Position numbers and translations under genes: made by a program
Notes under the pieces: generated by a model
Database searches by the model: none
What the model was told of the DNA's origin: nothing
What the model saw: the letters and a program-made list of their open reading frames with translations, nothing else
NCBI GenBank assembly: GCA_039814715.1
Contig: JBCCAR010000026.1
Coordinates: 1 to 47,898, forward strand
Direction of reading: 5' to 3'
Origin: CAKZYD01 sp039814715
Lineage (GTDB): Bacteria > Pseudomonadota > Alphaproteobacteria > Sphingomonadales > CAKZYD01
DNA length: 47,898 nt
Shown: one piece after another, positions 24,507-32,578 of the stretch
How positions within the stretch are numbered: position 1 is the stretch's first letter
Layout: every line of letters begins with the position of its first letter

Positions 24507-26081
24507 ATGGTTTTACCCCCAGGAATGGATCAGGCGGATTTCAATAAAGCAGCCGAAGCGTTCCGCCGCATCGTTGGCGACCAATGGGTTTTTCTCGGCG
24601 ATCAGCTGACCGGCTATGAAGATCCGTTCCCCGTCACCAGCAAGGAAAGCTCGCGCGCATCCATTGCTGTTGCGCCCGAGAATGTTGAGCAAGTGCAGGC
24701 CGTGTTAAAAGCCGCTAACGAGTTCAAATTTCCCCTTTGGCCGATTTCAACGGGCCGTAACATTGTTTTCGGCGGCGCGTCTCCCGCTATGACCGGCACG
24801 GGTATCCTCGATCTGAAGCGGATGAACCGCATCCTCGAAGTGAATGAGGAAAATGGTTACGCACTGGTGGAACCGGGCGTGAGCTATTTTGATCTTTATA
24901 ACCACCTGCAAGAAAACAATATCAACTTGTGGATTGATTCGCCATCGCCAGGCTGGGGCAGCCCCATGGGCAACACGCTGGAGCGCGGGATGGGCTATAC
25001 CCCGTATGGCGACCATTTGATGATGCAATGCGGCATGGAGGTTGTGCTGCCAGATGGCGATGTGGTGCGCACCGGAATGGGCGGCGTGCCCGATTCGAAA
25101 ATGTGGCAACTCTTTAAGTACGGGTTCGGCCCGTATGTAGACGGCATGTTCACCCAGGCCAGCTACGGCGTCGTTACCAAAATGGGCGTATGGCTGATGC
25201 CAAAACCGCCAGGTTATCGCCCCTATATGGTCACCTTCGAACGAGAAGACGATCTCGAACAGATCATCGACATTATTCGCCCGCTTCGGCTCAGCACGCT
25301 GATCCCTAACGCGGCTGTTCTGTGCAACAATCTGCTCGATCTCGCCATCACGACGACGCGGGACGAAATATACACGGGCAAGGGGCCAATCCCGCCCAGT
25401 GTGCATAAGAAAATCAATGCCGAACACAAGCTTGGGATGTGGAATTTCTTTGGCGGGCTATATGGCCCGCCGGATATGATGGAGGTGCAGTGGAAATACA
25501 TTCGCGATGCCTTCTCACAGGTAAAAGGCGCGAAATTTTATGGCGCTGACGACCGCAAAGGCGACCCGGCGTTCGAATACCGCGCGCAGGCCATGCAGGG
25601 CATTCCTCACCTGACGGAGTTCTCGGTTCTTAATTGGTATGGTCCGGGCGGCGGCCACATTGATCTAACCCTTCTCTCGCCGGTTACTGGCAAAGATGCC
25701 GTCACTCAGTATCAGATGCAGCGCGAATATGGCGAGAAGGTAGGATATGACTATTTAGGCGAGTTCATCGTTGGTTGGCGCGACATGCACCATATCAATT
25801 TCATGATCTTCAATCATACCGACGAAGAAGACCGTAAGCGTGTGTATGATCTCTACGAGCGATTGACGATTGATTCCGGCAAGCTCGGCTATGCGGCTTA
25901 CCGCGCCCACACCAAGTTCCAAAACCTCGTGCGTGATCAGTTTGCCTACAATGATTACGCCATGAACCGCCTGCAAATGAAATTGAAAGAAACGCTAGAC
26001 CCCAACGGTATTATGGCGCCCGGCAAAGCGGGCTTGTGGCCTGAGCAGTACAAACAGTTTGGCAAAGGACGTATTTCGTAA
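24507..26081 (+). CDS. Flavoprotein of the p-cresol methylhydroxylase / vanillyl-alcohol oxidase family
   Basis: The 524-residue FAD enzyme resembles PchF along most of its length (LWPISTGRN, QENNINLWIDS, MGYTPYGDHLMMQCGMEVVL, GMFTQASYGVVTKMGVWLMPKPP). Such enzymes oxidise 4-alkylphenols to alcohols and aldehydes, passing electrons to a cytochrome. Tyr465-Arg466 (AAYRAH) match the phenolate-binding Tyr-Arg. Where PchF binds FAD by Tyr384 this protein has Leu375 (SVLNW), but His384 follows in GPGGGHIDL, as His422 does in vanillyl-alcohol oxidase. It therefore looks like a PchF body with a histidyl-FAD site. There is no signal peptide. The site is GAGGAAGAG; its stop overlaps the cytochrome ATG by one base (TAATG). 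Confidence 0.9.
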   Translation: MVLPPGMDQADFNKAAEAFRRIVGDQWVFLGDQLTGYEDPFPVTSKESSRASIAVAPENVEQVQAVLKAANEFKFPLWPISTGRNIVFGGASPAMTGTGILDLKRMNRILEVNEENGYALVEPGVSYFDLYNHLQENNINLWIDSPSPGWGSPMGNTLERGMGYTPYGDHLMMQCGMEVVLPDGDVVRTGMGGVPDSKMWQLFKYGFGPYVDGMFTQASYGVVTKMGVWLMPKPPGYRPYMVTFEREDDLEQIIDIIRPLRLSTLIPNAAVLCNNLLDLAITTTRDEIYTGKGPIPPSVHKKINAEHKLGMWNFFGGLYGPPDMMEVQWKYIRDAFSQVKGAKFYGADDRKGDPAFEYRAQAMQGIPHLTEFSVLNWYGPGGGHIDLTLLSPVTGKDAVTQYQMQREYGEKVGYDYLGEFIVGWRDMHHINFMIFNHTDEEDRKRVYDLYERLTIDSGKLGYAAYRAHTKFQNLVRDQFAYNDYAMNRLQMKLKETLDPNGIMAPGKAGLWPEQYKQFGKGRIS

Positions 26082-26512
26082 TGAAACGCCATATCCAAAT
26101 AGGAGTTGCGGTGCTTTTCGCTGCGGTGGTCGTTCAGGCCAACGCGGCCGGGCCGGGACACCGGGTTTCGGCGGTTCCGCCGGAGGACCAGTTAGCCCCG
26201 TTTACTAACCCAATCCCAACAATAACCAAAGCCCAGCGTCTGGCGTCACCCGTGGGTGAGCAGGTTTACCAGAAATGGTGCGCGCGTTGCCATGAACCAG
26301 GCACCGGCGCGCATCCAGGCACGCAAATGCTGTCTTTATCTCGCGGTGAAGAGGTCAGCGTTATCAAGGCGAATGACAGCCTCGACCAAGACTACATCAT
26401 TGATGTCGTCCGCAACGGCCTGGGCATGATGCCAGCCTTTCGCCATACCGAAATTAGCAACACTGAACTGACGGCCCTTGCCGATCTACTAGGGATGAAA
26501 ATAGAGGAATGA
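26081..26512 (+). CDS. Small c-type cytochrome, electron acceptor of the flavoprotein (PchC-like)
   Basis: The 143-residue precursor has a Sec signal peptide (MKRHIQIGVAVLFAAVVVQA, cleavage near NAA-G), so it is periplasmic. The haem site is Cys67-Ala-Arg-Cys70-His71. A probable axial Met is 116 or 117 (GLGMMPAF). Size and haem layout match the cytochrome subunit of p-cresol methylhydroxylase and eugenol hydroxylase. It overlaps the flavoprotein stop by one base and the next gene's ATG by 4 bases, so all three are one translational unit. Confidence 0.9.
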   Translation: MKRHIQIGVAVLFAAVVVQANAAGPGHRVSAVPPEDQLAPFTNPIPTITKAQRLASPVGEQVYQKWCARCHEPGTGAHPGTQMLSLSRGEEVSVIKANDSLDQDYIIDVVRNGLGMMPAFRHTEISNTELTALADLLGMKIEE

Positions 26513-26949
26513 TCATGACCAACAGGCGTATGTTTATGAGGGCGGCAGGCGCGTCTGCTGCGATGATGCCCTTTATTTCCCATCTGGCGCAGGCCAATGA
26601 AAAGGCTGATTTCAGTGCTCAGCAAGCCTATTTCGTACGTGACCAGCGTTTTCAGGCGAGCCTTATTGCTGCTGAAACCGCGCGCCCAGACGGCACCCAA
26701 ATCCTGGATGTGAATGAAGACGTTTCAGGCGCCTATCTTGAGCTGACAAAGATATCCTCAAACAGTCAGATAGCGGCCATCGCTGGGGTGACTGCCTATA
26801 CCGCAAAAGACATCTTCTCCACGCTGTTCTTGCCGCCGCAATACAAGCTCACTTTCGAGCATGCTGTCGAAGAGCAGCGTGAAACCGGCGTTGTGAAGTT
26901 GTGGGCCTGGCGTTATGAGCGATTGCCTTCCAGCAGCGCCCAAGCATAG
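26509..26949 (+). CDS. Small protein with twin-arginine (Tat) signal, function unknown; possible export partner of the flavoprotein
   Basis: The 146-residue protein starts at ATG 26509 (a second ATG is at 26515). It has a Tat signal: NRRMFMR at residues 5-11, then a hydrophobic AAGASAAMMPFISHLA and a cleavage-like AQANE near 29. The mature part (about 115 residues) has no family I recognise; the last third is WAWRYERLP and SSSAQA. It is the third gene of the flavocytochrome unit and overlaps the cytochrome by 4 bases, so its product is wanted in step with them. It is separated from the convergent next gene by a hairpin at 26976-27000. It could stabilise or help export the flavoprotein, but no homology shows this. 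Confidence 0.75.
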   Translation: MIMTNRRMFMRAAGASAAMMPFISHLAQANEKADFSAQQAYFVRDQRFQASLIAAETARPDGTQILDVNEDVSGAYLELTKISSNSQIAAIAGVTAYTAKDIFSTLFLPPQYKLTFEHAVEEQRETGVVKLWAWRYERLPSSSAQA

Positions 26950-26975
26950 CGCCGGAACGAGATTTCTGCCTTTTT

Positions 26976-27000
26976 GATGCCGCGACCTCCCCGCGGCATC
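26976..27000. terminator. Hairpin between convergent genes
   Basis: A perfect 9-base stem (GATGCCGCG/CGCGGCATC) with a 7-base loop lies between the Tat-signal gene and the convergent MetE-like gene. On the plus strand it is followed by AATTATTT, a weak U-rich tail. It probably ends the flavocytochrome transcript and may work in both directions. Confidence 0.6.
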
Positions 27001-27007
27001 AATTATT

Positions 27008-28042
27008 TCATGCAACCGGGCTAGAGACGGCTGCGTGAATATCCATCAGTGGACCAAGAGTGTCTGCTGGCCTGCGCCCAAAACCGCATTCGGTTGCCAC
27101 ACCAAAATTCCGAGCAAATGGTTTCGCCGCTGCAATACGGCGCTGGGTTCCTTCTTTGCCATCGCCATAGTGAACCAGGCCGAGATAGAGCATGGTTTTC
27201 GCCTGTATGTTCAGGTCTTTCAGGGGCGCAAAATAAGCTGCATCATCGCGGTCTGTGGGGACGGGCATGTGCACCCAGTCGATCTGCCGCCCCGCATTTG
27301 CGCAGATGTTGTTTGCGACACCAACTAGCTTTGTCATATCACCGGGTTCGCAAAAATGCTTATGGCCGGAATCGCCGTAGCAGAGGTGAAAGCCGAGCTC
27401 GACGCCATCAGGAACAGCAGCGCAAAGCCGGGCCAGCCGCTCTTTGATGCCTTGCTCTAAATCCTTAATATAGGTCGGCATCACCCCCTCAAGCAGCGCG
27501 AATTCCACAGCTGTATCCCACTGGATCGCTAAGTTCGCATGCGGGATCGCGCTCAAGATCGCGCTCAACTCGCTTAGCATTTCCATTTCATATTTGGGTT
27601 CAAAGTCCGCTTGCAAATCAGGGTGTACATAAAGATGTGTCGGGGCTAGCGGGGTCGGTAAGGAGACTTGAAAGCGGCAGTGCTTCGGAATCCTACCCTC
27701 TGCTTGGAGCGTTTGAAATGTCGCAAATGATGCCAGCGCTGCATCAGCGTAGCCTAAAGCGCCGAGCGTGATATCCGTGCTGGAACATCCAGGGCAAAGC
27801 TCCACCATATTGGCGACAGTATAATCATAGGCATCGTTGGGGACTTTTTGCAGCATGGGGTTAGCGAGCAGCTTGGGCAATTGCCAGTCCACCCAGTTGG
27901 AGCGCTCCCCCGTTTCGCCATCGGGGATGCGCTTAATATGGTCACCCATGGCGTTGCTGACGTTTATGAAAACATCTTCTGCGCTCTCAAAAGGGATGCT
28001 ACCGACAAGATGCGCGCCTTTGGGCTTGGTATGGTTTGTCAC
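27008..28042 (-). CDS. MetE/UROD-superfamily zinc protein, cobalamin-independent methyltransferase-like
   Basis: GTG at 28042 is chosen: AAAGGACA precedes it, whereas a longer frame from 28114 would enter the neighbouring receptor gene. The 344-residue protein has a MetE C-domain-like layout. HLVGSIP and RIPDGETGERSNWVDWQ are near the N-terminus. His219-x-Cys221 (LGFHLCYGD) and Cys319 (ATECGFGRRP) correspond to the His, Cys and Cys zinc ligands of MetE (HxCY and CGLKTR motifs). Length and missing N-domain show it is not ordinary methionine synthase. It lies 43 bases after the third TonB receptor, on the same strand, in a Rieske oxygenase neighbourhood. A methyl-transfer role in aromatic O-demethylation is conceivable; not shown. 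Confidence 0.65.
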   Translation of the reverse strand: MTNHTKPKGAHLVGSIPFESAEDVFINVSNAMGDHIKRIPDGETGERSNWVDWQLPKLLANPMLQKVPNDAYDYTVANMVELCPGCSSTDITLGALGYADAALASFATFQTLQAEGRIPKHCRFQVSLPTPLAPTHLYVHPDLQADFEPKYEMEMLSELSAILSAIPHANLAIQWDTAVEFALLEGVMPTYIKDLEQGIKERLARLCAAVPDGVELGFHLCYGDSGHKHFCEPGDMTKLVGVANNICANAGRQIDWVHMPVPTDRDDAAYFAPLKDLNIQAKTMLYLGLVHYGDGKEGTQRRIAAAKPFARNFGVATECGFGRRPADTLGPLMDIHAAVSSPVA

Positions 28043-28085
28043 GCGGTTGTCCTTTACCGAAGTTCTCTGAGGAAATATCTTAGCG

Positions 28086-30422
28086 TTAGAAAGTGAACCG
28101 CCCCTGGAAGGCAACTGTCCGCGGCTTGTCTAAAAACTGGAGATAAGACCCCGCTGACAACGGCAAATCATCCCCGGAATGAGATGTCTGGACATCAAAA
28201 ATGTTCCGGCCAATGATGGCAAGTTCCCAACCTTTCGCGCTGACAAGGCGGACGGAGGCATTGAACTTGGCGTAAGCCTCCTGGATTAGGAACGGGTCAT
28301 TGTCGTCGGTTTGGAAGAAACTGTCTTCAAAGAAGCCGCCTGCGTTCGTGATCAAGGTCAGGCTATCGTTGATGTCATAATCATGGGTGATGCCAAAACT
28401 GCCGCTGAAGCTTGGGGAGAAGATGAGCGGTGCCCCTGAAAGGTCCTGCTGCCCGTTGATGCAGCCTGGCGCCAGCCCGGCGGCTTGAGTGGTGGTGCAC
28501 TGCGCGTTGGTACGCACTTTGTTGTTCGCATCCAGATAAGCGACCTGAAGGTCAAGACGGAAGGCATCGCTAAGTTGCCAGACCAGGTCAGTCTCCACAC
28601 CCTTCGAGCGGGCAGAGGCAGCATTGGTGACGAGAAAGTTGATCACACCATCAAACGTCTGCTGCTGCAGGTTGCTGAAATCGGTAAAAAACGCGGAGAT
28701 GTTAAAGCGCATGGCGCCATCCAACAGCGTGCTCTTCAATCCGATTTCATAAGACGTCGCCTGTTCAGGCTCAAAGCTGAAGCTGGCCGGGTCAAGGCGG
28801 CCATTCTGCTCGTCAAAGCCGCCCGCCTTAAAGCCTTCGCTGTAGGAGGCATAGGCCATGATATCGCTGTTGATGGAATACTGCGCATTCACAGAGATAA
28901 GCAGGTCATCATCTGAGCGGCTTGCCGTCAGCGGCGTTTCACCAGTATTGCCCCAGCCAAACCCGAACACAAATGCGCCGAATAGTGGGTTGTCCGGCGT
29001 GATAGGAACAGCATCTTCAAGAACCAGATTGCCCTGGTTTGACGCTAAAATCTGGTCGCGCGAAACGTCCTTGTCGACTTGGGTGTAGCGCAAACCAACC
29101 GACAGCCTGAGCGCATCAGTCGCATTCCAGGTAAGCGCGCCAAAAGCAGAGAGTGTCTCCTCATCCTGGCGGTGGTCTGAGAGGCGCGTGGCAAAGGGCG
29201 CAGCTGAAAAGTCGTTTATCACCTGCAGGTCGCTGCTCTGGTAGTAGAGCCCGGCCATATACTCAATCGTTCGCCCTGCTGGAGACGTGAGGCGCAGTTC
29301 CTGGCTGAACTGCTCAAAGCTTTCATCCACGTTTTCGAAGTTCGCGAACGGAATGGCAGGCGCGGGGAAGGGCCCAGCGAGCAAAATGCCGCCTTGGGAT
29401 CGGCGATTGCTGTAATCGGTATAGCCCGTAACGGAGGTAAGTTGGTGACCGGACACATCCCAATTAATAGTCAGACTTGCAGCTGTATTATCGAGATCAT
29501 TGAACTCCGCATCGGTAGGAAAAGGGGTGACCCCGTTGCCGCCATTACGGAATTCATCAAAGAGGAAATCAGCCGGCGTTCCGTTACCAATCACACCAAA
29601 GGCCAGGCAGTACCCAGCTGGAGCTTGGCCATCAGGCGGCGGGCACCCAACGGCTTGCAGCGCGCGCCCTTGCGTTTCGGTTTCCTCGCGCTGCACTCGC
29701 AAAATCGCAGTTAGCGTTTCTGTCGGCGTCCACAGCGCCGTCAGGCGGCCCGCAATTTTCTCTTCCTGGGGCTCGCGCTCATTGATTGTGCGATTGGTTT
29801 GCCAGCCTTTTTGATCCGAATAAAGACCTGTGAAGCGCATGGCAAAAGTATCGGTTAATGGGCCACCAATGGCCGCTTCCACATTCGCTTTGCCGGTGCC
29901 CGTCTCATAAGCGGATTGGACATAGCCTCCCAGGTCATCTTGGCTGGGTAGGTTTGTGGTTATATTTATGGCGCCGGCAACGGTGTTATTGCCAAAAAAC
30001 GTGCTTTGAGGGCCGCGCAAGATTTCAACGCGCTCAACATCCAGGAACGAATTGCGCGTTTGCAGGCCCCGGCCATAATATATTCCGTCAATGAAAGTGC
30101 CAACGGATTGCTCAAAGCCGCTGTTCTGGCCAGAGCCGACGCCGCGAATGAACAAGAGGTCGCCAAGAGCAGATTCAGCGACAAATAAGTTCGGCATTGA
30201 AATTGTAAAGTCTTCAAGTTTCTGCACAGAGTTGTCGCGTAGTTGCTGGCCTGTTGTGACAGCCACGGATATCGGCACGTCTTGAAGGCTTTGCGCGCGT
30301 TTTTGCGCTGTCACGAAAATCTCTTCCAGAGCCGTTTGTGCCTGGGCAATGCCGGGCATAAGCGCCACCACGGCCAGTATCGATACACCTGTAAAGACCG
30401 TCTTGTGTGCGTGAATGGTCAA
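28086..30422 (-). CDS. TonB-dependent outer-membrane receptor
   Basis: A TTG at 30422 is preferred because GGGGGAGG lies 5 bases before it; longer in-frame starts (to 30530) lack a ribosome site and would run through the operator pair. The 778-residue precursor begins LTIHAHK, then a hydrophobic FTGVSILAVVALMPGIAQAQ signal. The plug starts LEEIFVTAQKRAQSLQDVPI and has VERVEILRGPQSTFFGNNTV; the barrel ends RFTF. It is divergent from a Rieske oxygenase and probably co-transcribed with the MetE-like gene. Likely cargo is an aromatic substrate of that oxygenase, by context. Confidence 0.9.
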   Translation of the reverse strand: MTIHAHKTVFTGVSILAVVALMPGIAQAQTALEEIFVTAQKRAQSLQDVPISVAVTTGQQLRDNSVQKLEDFTISMPNLFVAESALGDLLFIRGVGSGQNSGFEQSVGTFIDGIYYGRGLQTRNSFLDVERVEILRGPQSTFFGNNTVAGAINITTNLPSQDDLGGYVQSAYETGTGKANVEAAIGGPLTDTFAMRFTGLYSDQKGWQTNRTINEREPQEEKIAGRLTALWTPTETLTAILRVQREETETQGRALQAVGCPPPDGQAPAGYCLAFGVIGNGTPADFLFDEFRNGGNGVTPFPTDAEFNDLDNTAASLTINWDVSGHQLTSVTGYTDYSNRRSQGGILLAGPFPAPAIPFANFENVDESFEQFSQELRLTSPAGRTIEYMAGLYYQSSDLQVINDFSAAPFATRLSDHRQDEETLSAFGALTWNATDALRLSVGLRYTQVDKDVSRDQILASNQGNLVLEDAVPITPDNPLFGAFVFGFGWGNTGETPLTASRSDDDLLISVNAQYSINSDIMAYASYSEGFKAGGFDEQNGRLDPASFSFEPEQATSYEIGLKSTLLDGAMRFNISAFFTDFSNLQQQTFDGVINFLVTNAASARSKGVETDLVWQLSDAFRLDLQVAYLDANNKVRTNAQCTTTQAAGLAPGCINGQQDLSGAPLIFSPSFSGSFGITHDYDINDSLTLITNAGGFFEDSFFQTDDNDPFLIQEAYAKFNASVRLVSAKGWELAIIGRNIFDVQTSHSGDDLPLSAGSYLQFLDKPRTVAFQGRFTF

Positions 30423-30490
30423 TTCAACCTCCCCCAATTGTGTCACTCTTTTTGATCTGGCGATCTGCCGTATGGCCGCTTTTTCCAAAC

Positions 30491-30526
30491 TGTACCGAAC
30501 GGTATAAGTAACTTGTACCAAATGGT
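30491..30526. promoter_or_regulatory. Pair of 13-bp operator-like repeats, probable TetR-family binding sites
   Basis: TGTACCGAACGGT at 30491-30503 and TGTACCAAATGGT at 30514-30526 are near-identical; the two differences fall at symmetric positions. Each is palindromic at its core (TACCG-AA-CGGTA; ACCA-AA-TGGT). Their centres are 23 bases apart, about two helical turns. They lie between a TonB receptor and a Rieske oxygenase transcribed in opposite directions, and a TetR gene follows the oxygenase. Repression of both promoters by that TetR protein is the simplest reading. Confidence 0.6.
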
Positions 30527-30612
30527 GCACTTATGCTAGCAATTTGCAAGACTTATTGATTTTTCTTGTGCAAGAAAATTGCATAAAGCCTTAGGTGGAG
30601 AGCCAGAAAAAT

Positions 30613-31683
30613 ATGACTAAGCCATTCAATCCATTGCGAAATGTTAGAGATTATATCGAGTTGCCGCTGCTTTATGAGCATTGGTATGTCGCTGGTTTGA
30701 GAAGTGAGTTTACCCGCGAGTTGAGCGCAAAAACGCTTCTCAAACGATCAATTGTCTTTTACCGGCGTGAAGACGGCACACCGGTGGCGCTACAAAATCG
30801 GTGCGTTCATCGCTCTTTTCCATTGGCGAAAAGCCGGCTCATTGGCGACGATATTCAATGCGGTTATCACGGTATTCGCTATAACAGCGATGGCCAGATT
30901 GTTGACATCCCATGCCAGACCAAATGCCCGGCCACAACATTGCAAAAATACCCAGTCGTTGAGCAGGGACCGTTTCTATGGATATGGATGGGTGATCCAG
31001 CGGCGGCCGACCCTGCAAACATTCCCCAAACGAACTGTCTTTCATCACCGGACTGGTCTGCCATCTGGGGCCGCAAGACGCTTGAGGGCAATTATTTGCT
31101 GATGCACGAGAACTTGGCCGACCTCAGCCATCTGCCATTTCTCCATGAGCAAACGTTCGGAGCCGATGACAGCTGGGCTGAAGTCCCCGTTGAGATAGAG
31201 CGCGAGGGCGACATGGTTCACTACTGGCGATCAACAACCCAATGGGAGATGGCCGCGCCACTATATCCACCGACACTGGATTTGAGAGGCCGTGACCTTC
31301 AGGCAAAACTGGGCGCGACTTTTGTATCGCCTGCCATGTGCCGCGGCTGGTCCACGGTTGTTTTAAACGATCCGGGAAAGGATGACCAAAAAGCGCTGGA
31401 GACCGAGATCAACCACTATCTGACCCCGCTTGATCACGGCAACGCACATTATTACTGGTCTTTTGCCCGTAACTGCGACATCGCCAACGAAGACTATTCA
31501 AAGCAATTCGCCCAGGTGGTGGATGCTGCCTTTGATGAGGACCGCGTTGCCACAAAAGATATGCAGGAGCTGCTTGACAGCGACACCCATGATTTCCCCG
31601 ACTTGTTTATTGCCGGAGATCAGTCCAGCATGATGGTGCGCAAGGTTGTCAATGAACTCGCGCGCCGCGTTGCCGCTGGCTAG
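30613..31683 (+). CDS. Rieske non-heme iron oxygenase, second copy of VanA/LigX-like type
   Basis: ATG at 30613 is preferred (AGGTGGAGAG lies about 10 bases upstream); a GTG at 30595 would add six residues. The 356-residue protein has Rieske ligands Cys64, His66, Cys83 and His86 (CVHRS and CGYHG). The mononuclear iron motif is ENLADLSHLPFLH, with Asp170, His173 and His178. It is only distantly like the first Rieske protein (8964-10001) and its N-terminus has an extra YIELPLLYEHWYVAG lead. No electron-transfer genes are adjacent. It is divergent from a TonB receptor with shared operator repeats and followed by a TetR gene. Aromatic O-demethylation or hydroxylation is likely; the substrate is unknown. 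Confidence 0.88.
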   Translation: MTKPFNPLRNVRDYIELPLLYEHWYVAGLRSEFTRELSAKTLLKRSIVFYRREDGTPVALQNRCVHRSFPLAKSRLIGDDIQCGYHGIRYNSDGQIVDIPCQTKCPATTLQKYPVVEQGPFLWIWMGDPAAADPANIPQTNCLSSPDWSAIWGRKTLEGNYLLMHENLADLSHLPFLHEQTFGADDSWAEVPVEIEREGDMVHYWRSTTQWEMAAPLYPPTLDLRGRDLQAKLGATFVSPAMCRGWSTVVLNDPGKDDQKALETEINHYLTPLDHGNAHYYWSFARNCDIANEDYSKQFAQVVDAAFDEDRVATKDMQELLDSDTHDFPDLFIAGDQSSMMVRKVVNELARRVAAG

Positions 31684-31761
31684 CACCGCCAATCATTCTT
31701 TTGGCTATTCGATCGCAGGCTGGTATAGGAGGCGCCCTTTATAACGCTAAATATTGATGTC

Positions 31762-32400
31762 ATGGCTACGGTTAAACCCTTCGACCCCGTTCGCAGAGAT
31801 GGTAAACGCCGGCGCGCAGCGCTACTGGAGGCTGCCAGTGACCTGTTTCTTGAGGTGGGCTATGAAGCAGCCTCCCTCAACCAAGTGGTGGCCCGTGCAG
31901 GTGGTTCAAAAAGTAGCATCTATACCTATTTTACAGACAAAGCAGGGCTGTTTGAAGCGGTAGTTGACGAGATGGTGGCCAAGCTGCTTGTGCCGCTTGA
32001 ACTGACCTCTCAAAGCGAACAATCCTTTCAGCAAACACTTCTAGTGATAGCGGATCGCACCTTGCGTGTGTTGCTCTCGCCCAAGGGCATTGGTCTGTGC
32101 CGTATTGTGTATATGGAATCCCCTAGAATGCCTGAAATTGGGGCCGTATTTTATAAAAACGGCCCTGACAGGGCTATTCGGCAATTGACCTATTATTTGA
32201 AATCCCAAACCAAAGCGGGGACTATTAACTGCCCAAATCCAAGCATGGCAGCAGAGTTCTTTTGGGGCATGTTGCTCCACCGGCCTATGCTTGAAGGCCT
32301 ATGCTCACTGCACCAACCTATGGCGGAAAATCAATATGACGCCTATGTTCAGGCAGTCGTCGACGATTTTATCCGCAGTCAAATTTCTCTTTGCGTGTGA
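31762..32400 (+). CDS. TetR-family transcriptional regulator
   Basis: The 212-residue protein has the TetR helix-turn-helix near residues 12-60 (AASDLFLEVGYEAASLNQVV, GGSKSSIYTYFTDKAGLFEAV) and a helical ligand-binding C-terminal part. It lies 78 bases after the second Rieske oxygenase. The repeats at 30491-30526 in the divergent promoter are typical of TetR operators, so it probably controls both the oxygenase and the TonB receptor. The C-terminal domain resembles the AcrR/TetR type with FFWGMLLHRPML. Confidence 0.9.
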   Translation: MATVKPFDPVRRDGKRRRAALLEAASDLFLEVGYEAASLNQVVARAGGSKSSIYTYFTDKAGLFEAVVDEMVAKLLVPLELTSQSEQSFQQTLLVIADRTLRVLLSPKGIGLCRIVYMESPRMPEIGAVFYKNGPDRAIRQLTYYLKSQTKAGTINCPNPSMAAEFFWGMLLHRPMLEGLCSLHQPMAENQYDAYVQAVVDDFIRSQISLCV

Positions 32401-32416
32401 GCTTAGCTGAGTTTGC

Positions 32417-32578
32417 TTAGAACCCTGCGACTAAAGCGCCGATTGGAACAACGATTACCGGGGCGACACCAATCGCTAAGATGATTGCCGTTTTAGTGGT
32501 CTTTGATTGGATGCCACGAGTATTGTCACTAGACGGCTGCGCAGGCTCAAGAAAGCCAGACAAGCGTTTAGAGTCCAA
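32417..32578 (-). CDS. Possible small single-span membrane protein overlapping the SDR gene
   Basis: A TTG at 32578 with GGTGGA 8 bases upstream opens a 53-codon frame; GTG at 32590 is an alternative. The product would have a polar N-half (LSGFLEPAQPSSDNTRG), then a positive stretch (QSKTTKT) and a hydrophobic C-terminus (AIILAIGVAPVIVVPIGALV) fit for one membrane span with the tail outside. It overlaps the 3' end of the SDR gene (32568-33323) by 11 bases in another frame, a pattern typical of coupled genes. There is no ATG, and 53 codons are few, so this is a candidate only. Confidence 0.35.
   Translation of the reverse strand: MDSKRLSGFLEPAQPSSDNTRGIQSKTTKTAIILAIGVAPVIVVPIGALVAGF

Noticed and set aside
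28086..30530. Longer start of the third TonB receptor at 30530
   Set aside because: The extra 36 codons run through the twin operator repeats and lack a ribosome site, whereas TTG 30422 has GGGGGAGG directly upstream followed by a proper signal peptide.
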